The notes under the pieces are model-generated. The model did not search any database. It was not told the DNA's origin and worked only from the letters and a program-made list of their open reading frames with translations. Shown piece after piece: positions 55,520-64,000 of a stretch of 64,000 bases of DNA (positions are counted from its first letter, which is position 1; the number at the start of each line of letters is the position of its first letter). The stretch is from Symbiodinium natans (taxonomy: Eukaryota; Sar; Dinophyceae; Suessiales; Symbiodiniaceae). A program made the translations under genes and the position numbers. The DNA lies in assembly GCA_905221605.1 (NCBI GenBank), contig CAJNDS010001125.1, positions 550,106-614,105 on the forward strand, in the 5' to 3' direction.

Positions 55520-56800
55520 AGAAGTGGAGGAGCTATATACAAGGTAGGGGACTTCCGAGTTTCTAGAGTCACTTCTCTGTCCTTTCCCATTAAGAGAAAA
55601 GAAACTTTCTCATGGCGTAATCAGAGAAGAGTATCTCATTCCTTTGAGGTAGAGGCGTTCTCTTCGTTCCCGTTTAAGGAGGCAAAAGCTCTGTCACGCT
55701 CTCCCATTCCTTAGCCGGTTACAAGGTAAAGGGGCGTTTGGCTTTATGTCTTCATTCTTACTGGGTAAGGAGGGGTTTGTCATGCTTCTTTCCTAGTGGG
55801 AAATACTGCCTATGTTAACATGTTAACAGCTGGAGGAAATCTTAATGTTTTAAGTTAGACGGAGAAGGAGCTTTTTCATTTAGTAACTACTAGGAAGTAG
55901 AGGAGCTACAAAGCAGAGACCATGTAGAGGAATTCGAGTTCCAGAATCGTTTCTCATGCCTTTCCCATTAATATAAGTGGCAAGGGAACTTTCTCGTATC
56001 GCATTCCTTTATAAGAGGTAGAGGAGCTCTCTTCATTGCTGTTTAAAGAGGCAAAAGCTCTGTCACGCTCTCCCGCCCCCCTCTCCGATTACGAAGTACA
56101 GGGGCTTTTGGCTTTATGTCTTCGTTCGCTTTGTCATGCTCCTTTCCTATCGGGAAATAGATTGGTGCCTCTGTTTACAGCTAGACGAACTCTTCATGGA
56201 TCCCTATCCCATTAGGACTTACAGGGCATGAAGCGATATAGGAGCTGTCTTTTTTCTTCCTGAGGACTGGAGGGGGTTTGTCATGCTTTGAGGGACTCTT
56301 CATGTCTTGTTAAACAGCGATGGCGCTCTTCATTTAATACCAAGAAGCAGAGTAGCTACAAGGTACAGACCAGGTAGAGGACTTCCGAGTTCCAGAACCG
56401 TTTCCCTTTCCTTTCCGATTGAAAGTGGAAAGGAACTTTCTCATGCTCTATTCATCTCAGTCCGGTTGCCTTTTTTGCCAGCTAGAGGAAACTCATCATG
56501 TGTTGAGTTCAACAATGAATGGCTCTTTCATTTAATGCCAAGATGTCGTAAGTAGCTACAAGGTAGGGACCAGGTAGAGGAATTCCGAGCCGCAGAATCG
56601 CTTCTCTTTCTTTTCCTATTGAAAGTGGAAAAGGAACTTTCTCATTTCCTACTCAGATAAATAGTACCTCATTCCTTTAAGAGGCGGAGAAGCTTGCTTC
56701 ATATCGCTTCTCTTTCCTTTCCTATTGAAGTGGAAACGGCACTTTCTCATTCTCGAAAAAAGTATCTCATTCCTTTAAGAGGCAACGGAGCCGCCCTGTT
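55520..56800 (+). repeat. Diverged tandem family, AAGAAGYRGAG units
   Basis: Units of about 200-440 bp starting AATACCAAGAAG and containing AAGGAACTTTCTCAT and GTATCTCATTCCTTT lie near 55520, 55885, 56335, 56535 and 56690. No coding content. Confidence 0.8.
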
Positions 56801-56849
56801 TCCTTTAAAATTGGGGGGCTCTACCATCATTTACTATGGGATTTGCGCT

Positions 56850-57400
56850 ACCCACCGTGGGCCCTCCGTTACAGCTCCGTTACAGCACCGGCTACAGTTC
56901 CGTTACAGCTTCGTTGCACCTCCGTTACAGCTTCCTATAGAGATCCGTTACAGCTCCGTTGCACCTCCGTTACACCTCCGTTACAGCTTCCGTTACACTT
57001 CCGTTGCAGCTCCGTTACAGCTCTGATGCACCTCCGTTACAGCTCCTTTACAGCTTCCGTTACAGCTCCGTTACAGCTCCGTTGCACCTCCGTTACAGCT
57101 CCGTTACAGCTTCCGTTACAGCTCAGTTACACTGCTCCGTTACAGCTCCGTTACATCTCCCTTACAGCTCCGCCACAGCTCCCGTTACAGCTCAGTTGTA
57201 CAGCTCCGTTACAGTTCCGTTACAGGTCCGTTATCAAGTTGTTGCTTCTGCTACGGCTCCGTTAGAGCTTCCGTTACAGCATCGCTACAGCCGGTAGCGC
57301 TCCGTTGCAGCCTTCCGACACGGCTCCGTTACAGCTTCGCGACAAGTCCGTTACAGCTCCGCTCCTTTCCGTTACAGTTTCCGTTACAAGCCCCGTTACC
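56850..57400 (+). repeat. GCTCCGTTACA 11-bp array
   Basis: About 45 degenerate copies of GCTCCGTTACA, with TTCCGTTACA and TCCGTTGCACC variants. Because 11 is not divisible by three, all frames read the same peptide pool (SVTAPLQLRYS). Not a gene. Confidence 0.97.
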
Positions 57401-57467
57401 GGCGAGCATTTCTGTCATAGTAGAGGCCTGCAAATGATGGTAGAGCCCCACCCCAGCTTTAAAACAA

Positions 57468-57531
57468 GGCGATTCAACAGTACCAAATTTTATTAGAGGT
57501 TGTTTTGAAAATTTGGTACTGTTGAACCGCC
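57468..57531. repeat. Hairpin with 24-bp arms
   Basis: GGCGATTCAACAGTACCAAA plus TTTT is mirrored by AAAA plus TTTGGTACTGTTGAACCGCC, with one mismatch and a loop of about 16 bases. Confidence 0.93.
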
Positions 57532-58179
57532 CTGCTTTCTTCAAACACGGCAGCACGCCTCCAGAAAAATGGCCTCCTTGCTATCTCTCTCCTCTCTCAC
57601 TTCCCTTTCCCTTCTCTCCTTCTAGTTTCTTTTTAACTGATAAAACACAAGAAAGGAACTGGCGTGATAAAGCAGTAGAAGGTAAAGCAGAGGGTGACTC
57701 CTTGCACGTGGACCTTGCCGTACTTCATCATATCCCTCTTCTCGGCCTATCTCTTCTGCTCTTTTTTCTTACTGTTCTCCTTTTCATAATTCTTCCTGTT
57801 TAGTTGTTCTTATTTCGAAAAAAAAGAGGGAAGGGAGAGATAAGAGAGGGAGGAAAGATAAAGAAAAGGGCCATCTTCTCAGCGCCTTGTTTTGTCTCTC
57901 CCTCTTCTCTATTCATCTCTCTTCTATTCTTTCTTTGCTATTCCATTGAAGTTGGATTCCCTGTATCTCTCCTCTCTCCTTCTCTCTCGCTCCTCTTCTC
58001 CTGTTCCCCTCTAAACGATTGCTCTTTACAGATAGGTGCCCTCCCTCCTCTTCAGGAAATATCCTTTCCCTCATTTTGCTTTTTGAAGCGAAGAAAACAA
58101 CAGATAACAAGAGAGGAAAGGGAATGACTAAGTAAAGAGAGGAGCCCTTCAATTTCCCTCCCTACATCTGATGTTACTA

Positions 58180-58258
58180 TTCTTTCTTGGGTGGTGCCCT
58201 TCTTTCCCCCTTGAAGATGCAGAAAACGATCAGGAAGGACACCCGTTCCATCGCCCCC

Positions 58259-58312
<54 letters not shown>

Positions 58313-58740
58313 TGAGCATCAGCTGGGTTTGCTGCCGATCCAAAACGGGCATCCCTTTTAATCGCCTTCTGTGTCTTCAAACGAGCAAAAGGGACACCCT
58401 GACTGAGTGTTTCCTTGCGGTGTCCCTTTTCCTCGCTTGAAGATGCAGAAAACGATCCAAAAGGACACCCGTTCCATCGCCCATATATGGGGGGAGAGAA
58501 AAATCATGAGCATCAGTTGGGCTTGCTGCTAATCCAAAACGGGCGTCCCTTTTAATCGCTTGCTGTGTCTTCAAACGAGCAAAAGGGACACCCTAAGTGC
58601 TTTCTTGTGGGGTGTCCCTTTTCCTCGCTTGAAGATGCAGAAAACGATCAAACAGGACACCCGTTCCATCGCCCATATATAAGGAGAGAGAGAGAGAGAG
58701 AGAGAGAAATCATGAGCATCAGCTGGGTTTGCTTACATGT
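58180..58740 (+). repeat. 190-bp units with GGTGTCCCTTTT ends, three copies
   Basis: Each unit has CGCTTGAAGATGCAGAAAAC, GGACACCCGTTCCATCGCCC, an AG-rich microsatellite, and ATCATGAGCATCAGCTGGG. GGTGTCCCTTTT and AAAAGGGACACC form inverted pairs. An inverse copy lies at 53080-53330. 58745-59510 is pyrimidine-rich without a convincing exon. Confidence 0.9.
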
Positions 58741-59514
58741 TCATTAATTGTTCTTCCTTTTGTCTTTTCTTTCTAACGGAAATGAACAAGAGAAGAGAAA
58801 AATAAGAAACAGAGGAAAGATGAAAACGAGCACCGTCTTCTCTTTGCCTGATTTTTGCGCCTCCCTCGCCTGTCTTCATTTCTCTTCCATTCTTGTCATT
58901 GCTCTTCCCATTAGAGTTGCATTCCTTTTGATCTCTCCTCTCTCTTTTCTCTCTCCTTTCTCGCTCTCTCTCCCTTCTCTTCTCTTGTTCTCCTTTATCT
59001 CTCCCTTCTCTTCTCTTGTTCTCCTTTAAATCTCAAAAACACACAAAAGGAAGCTTCTTTGCCTTTTTGAATGAAAAAAGAAAAGAAAAAATAGATAGGG
59101 AAACAAATTGAAGAGCTCCACTGCCTATTGTTTCATTCCCTTTCCTCTCGTTCTATGTGTTGTTTCCTTGTCGTTTCAGAAAGCAAGCAAAATGAGGGCA
59201 AGGGGGCTTCCTGAAGAGGAGAGAGGGCACCTATCTGCGAAGAGCAAGAATAGTCTTGTCTTGTTGAATTATAGAGGGAAAAGGGAGAGACAAGGAAGGG
59301 AGAGATTACAGATAAAGAAGAGTGCCATCTCCTTTGCACCTTGTGTTCCTCCGTCTCCTTGTTTCTTGTCTCCTCTCTTCTGTTCAGTACCCTTCCAGAA
59401 AAATAAATTGCCTCCTTGCTATCTCTCTCCTCTCTCACTTCCCTTTCCCTTCTCTCCTTCTAGTTTCTTTTTATCTGATAAAACACAAGACAGGAACTTG
59501 CATGATAAAGCAGT

Positions 59515-60985
59515 GGAAGGTAAGGCAGAGGGTGACTCCTTGCGCGTGGACCTTGCCGTACTTCATCATATCCCTCTTCTCGGCCTATCTCTTCTGCTCT
59601 TTTTTCTTACTGTTCTCCTTTTTTCATAATTCTTCCTGTTTAGTTGTTCTTATTTCGAAAAGAAAGAGGGAAGGGAGAGATAAGGGAGGGAGGAAAGATA
59701 AAGAAGAGTGTCATCTTCTCAGCGCCTTGTTTTGTCTTCTCCCTCTTCTCTATTCATCTCTCTTCTATTCTTTTCTTTGCTATTCCATTGAAATTGGATT
59801 CCTGTTATCTCTCCTCTCTCATTCTCTCTCCCTCCTCTTCTCCTGTTCCTCTCTAAATGACAAAAACACAAGAAAGGAAGAACAAGAGGGGAATGGAAGC
59901 CCTTTTCCTGTCTTCTCCTGTTGCAATAAGAAGGAAAAGAGCATAGGAGATAAGGAAGGGAATTGAAGAGCTCCTCTCGTTACTTTCTCATGCCCTGTCC
60001 TTTCTATCTACCACACCACAACACGACCCTCAGCTTCCAAATAAACCCTATTTAAGCCGGCCTCCCCCCCCCCTCCCCCCTCTCCTTTATAGGAAATGAA
60101 AACTGGACACGAACGATGTCCTCTATCTTTTAATGCAGCAGGAGAGAGCTCCTCTCTCTCCTAATGGGACATGAAAGTCCTCCTGTATTTGTTTCCAATG
60201 AAAGATCTGTCTCTCGAGGAAATGGAAGATCTCCTCTATCTCTGTCTAGGAAACACTTCTTCAAGTAGGAGAAAGGCTTTTTCATAAGGTGTAAATAAGG
60301 AGCTCTATCATTCCCCAAAAAAGAAGAAGGAGAGAGGGGAGCCCTTGGAGGACCCCTTTTCCGAAGAGGCAAGGGCACTCATTACCTACACAGAGATAAA
60401 AGAGCTTTCACATGACCTAGACACATGACTTTCGATTGAATTCTGTGGCTCACACTACAATAACAAAACAAAATGCATTGAACAGCAGCACAAGGCTATG
60501 GAAACCACCATGATTCAGAGAGAGAGAGAGAGAGATGAAAAAAGGAATTGAAGTTGAGCAACTTAGTTTCGATTAGAGTTTGTTGTTCTGCAACAAAACA
60601 AAATGCATTGAGAAAAGAGAAATAGCGCAAGGTCTACGGAAAGAACAACTTATTCAACAAAGACAGCACACATAAAGAAGCAACCGAAACGAACGTTGTG
60701 CAATTTAGTTTCAGTTAGCTTCTGTGGGTTTTGTAAAAACAATACGGTATAGAAAAGCGTGTCGGTTAGACCCTTTCTCTTCAAAAGCCTTCGGCTAAAC
60801 CCTACACACCAAATTCGTCAAGTTCTGTGGTTAGACTCGGTTAGACCCTTTCTTTGTAGAAACCTTCCGTCCATTACCCTAAGCCCGAAATCTCGTCAAT
60901 TCTGTGGTTACTCCCTTTCTCTCAAAAAAACAAGGGTTGAACTGTTGAAGTTTAAATATGTAATAGTTATAATAGCTTCCAAAGG
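59515..60985 (+). repeat. Duplicated segment, right copy
   Basis: Matches 53735-55262, with small indels (for example an AG microsatellite at 60520-60534 absent on the left). The junction at the right end is near GGTTTAAATGCTTCTGCTTTTG. After it, 61090-61690 holds an AT microsatellite at 61118-61132, a copy of the AGGTGAGGGGGTCC repeat, and the foldback at 61628-61680. Confidence 0.9.
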
Positions 60986-61756
60986 TTTAAATGCTTCTGC
61001 TTTTGTGGCAGAAGGAGCCAGCAACAGAAAGTGTCTGGCCAAAGAGATTAGAGTTTATATAGTCCATTGTATATAAACAAAAGACCTATGTCAAATCATA
61101 CGTAAAGGTTCCTGCCTCATATATATATATATATTTTTTTTTCTATCTCTCGACGACTGCAGTGCATATTTGTCAGGAAAATAAGGCTTCCAAGTCTCCT
61201 TTTTGATCATTTCCTTTGCTGCCTCCTTACCCTGTCAAATTTCTTATGGGGTCAGGGCTTTCGTGGTCTTTCCCTAACACCCGTCGCTACCTTGTCCTTT
61301 GGACTTCCAGGGAGCTTCCTCTGGAGGTCAGACAGCCAGAGAGGAGGTCACTAAGGTGAGGGGGTCCGAGGAGGTCCACCACCAAGGTTGGGTAAGCTAC
61401 CTCTAAAATGCCGAATCATCTGACATGACATGCGGATTTTGCTTAGCCCTAACCCTTGGGGGGTCCCTTTAAAACAAAGAAAAAAGCCAGGGATGATGAG
61501 AAAGACTAAGAACAGGCTTGCTGAGGCGCTGATTGCTTACATTCTGGATTTTTGTTTTGCTTGATGGGGTGCTGATCTAAATATCCCCCTCGACCGTAGT
61601 TGCCCGGCCCCGCAAAGCCTTCATCTTCATCTGGCCCAGACCCAGGTTTTCAAGCCCAGACTGGGGCTCTGGGCCAGAAGAGGGGGTAGGGCTAAACCCT
61701 AAACCCTAAACCCTAAACCCTAAACCCTAAATTTCCGGGGGGGTCCCCGGCGACAG

Positions 61757-61824
61757 GTGCGGACACCTACGTCGAAGCCACCGTCTGCGGCCGCCCCTGC
61801 GAAGTGGCTGCGGGCCAAGCTTCG
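61757..61824 (+). CDS. IPT/TIG domain exon 1
   Basis: Entered after CCGGCGACAG (next base G) and left at GTCTTC, between a C array (61690-61728) and a G array (61855-61910). After two leading bases it is 22 codons, ADTYVEATVCGRPCEVAAGQ and AS, ending in phase 0. With the next exon it forms a continuous IPT/TIG-like sequence: V-x-G-x-P-C-x-V before the splice and L-x-C-I-V-P after it. IPT/TIG folds are extracellular immunoglobulin-like modules. Confidence 0.6.
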
Positions 61825-62409
61825 GTCTTCTTCGGGTTTCAGGGTTTTTTACGGGTTTAGGGTTTAGGGTTTAGGGTTTAGGGTTTAGGGTTTAGGGTTT
61901 AGGGTTTAGGAATGAAATAGGGTTTTACGGTGACCTAACGACTCTTAGGTTAGGGTTTTTCGTCCTAAAGGCCCTCTTATAAGGAAGGCTTTTGGGCTAT
62001 TTTGAGCCCTAGGGTTACTCTTCTGCGGGGTTTTAGGGCTTACTGCCCGTCGCCCAGAAGTCCTGAAATTTTCGGCCTCAATGCCCGAACTCTAAAGAAT
62101 CCCTTAAAGGGTACACACATATATATATATACATATAGGGTATATACGGTACCTCATTCTCTCATTCCCTACTACGAGCCAGCAAGTAAACCCTACTTGG
62201 GGGTTCATGGGTAGCTCCAAGTGGGGTTACCAGTAGGGCCGTAGCTACCTGCCTTTTATAGTTGCACCTGGGCGGCACTTGCAACCCTACTTCTAACTGC
62301 ACGAGAACCTCCGGGTGATCCCTGAACCCTAAACTCTAAACCCCAAACTCCAAACCCTAAACCCTAAACCCCAAACCCCAAACCCGAAACCCTAAACCCT
62401 TCTTCTCAG

Positions 62410-62476
62410 GTCAGCAGCACCTACAGCTCCCTGGAGTGTATCGTGCCCAATGCCGCCGCCTCGTCTCGACGCGCAG
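62410..62476 (+). CDS. IPT/TIG domain exon 2
   Basis: Entered after CCCTTCTTCTCAG (next base G) and left at GTCTTT, again between C and G arrays. It reads VSSTYSSLECIVPNAAASSR and RA plus one base, starting in phase 0 as required. SLECIVPNA is the conserved C-x-V-P turn of IPT/TIG domains. The intron 61825-62409 (585 bp) begins with a G array and ends with a C array. Confidence 0.65.
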
Positions 62477-63075
62477 GTCTTTGGTGTTTAGGGTTTAGGG
62501 TTAGGGATGTTTAGGGTTTAGGGTTTAGGGTTTAGGGTTTAGGGTTTGGGCTTGACTTACCTGTTAGTAGGGGGTGCAGGAGCGGGGCATAATTCTCGGT
62601 ATTCTCATGGGTATGATCATTCTCACAACTTTTGGCACGATTCCTTTCAGCAAGCCGGCGGTATGTTGAGGGTTGAGGCCTTAAGGCGGCCCCTGTTGTA
62701 GTGGTTGCAACATTTCACGATAAGAAGGGGTGCAGCCGAACCCCAAACCCTTCAGCCTGATCCTGAAACCAAAAACCCCTAAACCCTAAACCCTAAACCC
62801 TAAACCCTAAACCCTAAACCCTAAACCCTAAACCCTAAACCCTAAACCCTAAACCCCCAAGCCTAGACTTCGGGGTTGCGGGTGCGATGAAGTATCCAAC
62901 AGAAGGTTTTAAGGGTAATTCAAATTCGGGATCCCTCTGCAGCCCTAAACCCTAAACCCCAAACCCCAAACCCCAAACCCCACACCCCAAACCCTAAACC
63001 CTAAACCTTAAACCCTAAACCCTAAACCCTAAACCCTAAACCCTAAATCCTAAAACCCTAAACCAACATCGAAAG

Positions 63076-63120
63076 GACGGCCGTCCAGCGAAAATTACCA
63101 GGTCTGGGTTCTTGTTCGGC
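63076..63120 (+). CDS. IPT/TIG domain exon 3
   Basis: Entered after CATCGAAAG (next base G) and left at GTTTGC. Completing the spare base of exon 2 it reads GRPSSENYQVWVLVR plus one base. NYQVWVLV fits the last strand of a TIG domain. The acceptor is weak, but phase matches on both sides. Confidence 0.5.
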
Positions 63121-63296
63121 GTTTGCATATGCCCTGGGAGGCCCTAAACCCTAAACCCTAAACCCTAAACCCTAAACCCTAAACCCTAAACCCTAAACCC
63201 TAAACCCCGAACCCTAAACCCCGAACCCTAAACCCTAAACCCTAAACCCTAAACCCTAAACCCTAAACCACCCCACATGTTGCTTGGGGCTCGCAG

Positions 63297-63376
63297 TTCC
63301 CAACGATGCGCCGAGCCCAGGTGACGACACCGGAGGTGGTTTCAGGCGTGTCGGAGTCCGTCGCCAGGAGCCCAGG
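63297..63376 (+). CDS. Exon 4 following the TIG domain
   Basis: Entered after GGGGCTCGCAG, bracketed by a C array (63143-63268) and a G array (63395 on). It takes the spare base of exon 3 and reads PNDAPSPGDDTGGGFRRVGV and RRQEPR, ending in phase 0 before GTCCCC. A shorter version ends at GTGACG (63321). Another open frame, MRRAQVTTPEVVSGVSES, is excluded only by the phase argument. The gene may continue past the window. Confidence 0.45.
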
Positions 63377-63601
63377 GTCCCCAGTTTCGGGTTCAGGGTT
63401 TGGGGTTTAGGGTTTAGGGTTTAGGGTTTGGGGTTTAGGGTTTGGGGTTTCGGGTTTCGGGTTTTGGGATAATTAGGGTTTCGGGTTTCGCGTTGAAAGT
63501 TGAGTGTCCACGTGCCTGTACGGAGAGGGTGGAGGAAGGCTCGGCTTAAAGCCCACACGCGACGCCCAACGGCATGAAAAGCCTGTACAATGACGGATAT
63601 G

Positions 63602-63655
63602 TACATATATATATATATATATGTCTACATATATATATATATATATGTGTATATC

Positions 63656-63689
<34 letters not shown>

Positions 63690-63764
63690 CATATATAGGT
63701 ATTCATGAAATGGTTTTCAAGAACAGATTTGTAACAGATATGTATGTGTATATATATATATATA
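63602..63764. repeat. AT microsatellites
   Basis: TATATATATG and ACATATATAT runs at 63602-63697 and 63748-63764. Frames rich in Y and I are composition artefacts. Confidence 0.97.
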
Positions 63765-63891
63765 CACATTCATGATTTTATGTAAAGAAAAACATGTGGT
63801 ACTTGCGTACGGTCGTCTTACTATGTAGTAGCTGAAGCTTAAGGTCCTGAGCTTAATCACACCAACCTAGAAGAAGGGCTTATACTACCAT

Positions 63892-64000
63892 TTGCTTAAG
63901 AACCCCCCGACCCCCCCCCCCCCCCCCAAAAAAAAAAAAAAAAAAAACACACACACATCCCAAGATAATAATCTCTATATTTCCCTTATAAGGAAGAGTT
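63892..64000. mobile_element. GCTTAAG family element, copy f, cut by the window end
   Basis: Left end TTGCTTAAGAACCCCCC, then a C tract and an A tract as in copy a, CACACACA, and the core ATAATCTCTATATTTCCC with TTATAAGGAA. The flank CTACCA matches the other copies. The right end is outside the window. Confidence 0.75.

Larger units (their letters stand above)
61690..63480. repeat. Second block of interspersed telomere-like arrays
   Basis: C arrays at 61690-61728, 62330-62400, 62775-62853, 62940-63065 and 63143-63268; G arrays at 61855-61910, 62485-62548 and 63395-63450. Arrangement as at 1-23.4 kb, about 38 kb away, with gene-like exons between them. Confidence 0.97.

Overview
The window looks like nuclear DNA of a eukaryotic protist with an Arabidopsis-type telomeric heptamer (TTTAGGG). 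I favour an alveolate, most likely a dinoflagellate, with a chromerid alga as the alternative. The reasons are the heptamer, genes cut into many tiny same-strand exons, acceptors that are mostly AG followed by G, and at least one intron that seems to need a GC or GA donor. No bacterial, organellar or viral gene organisation is visible. The assignment is inferred without any database search.

From 1 to 23.4 kb and again from 61.7 to 63.4 kb the DNA is a mosaic of telomere-like arrays in both orientations. Between a CCCTAAA array and the next TTTAGGG array there is often a GC-rich island of 40-130 bp. Many islands are open on the + strand, start after AG, end before a GT-type donor, and join in compatible phase. 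I read them as exons of large secreted or surface protein genes: a PAN/Apple-like exon (4.6 kb), a cysteine-rich module (11.1-12.1 kb), and IPT/TIG-like segments (16.7-18.0, 23.1 and 61.8-63.4 kb). The introns are filled with telomere repeats, small inverted-repeat elements and minisatellites. Short elements with a GCTTAAGAACCCC terminus recur six times.

From 23.5 to 31.5 kb there are tandem families of 15-280 bp, including about 15 copies of a unit carrying ATCTGAAAATGATG, one of which is interrupted by a minus-strand gene fragment. From 31.6 to 43.1 kb lies the only stretch of ordinary-looking genes. Three multi-exon + strand genes (A, B, C) with short 30-150 bp introns encode proteins I do not recognise; gene C ends in a region that may be transposase-derived. 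Two palindromic tandem arrays separate genes A and B.

From 44 to 61 kb I see no convincing gene. There is a 3-kb block with inverted ends, octamer and nonamer arrays full of inverted repeats, a 31-bp array, an 87-bp palindromic array, pyrimidine-rich DNA with a large duplication (about 53.7-55.3 versus 59.5-61.0 kb), and an 11-mer array. Most long open frames in the window are by-products of tandem repeats and are not annotated as genes.
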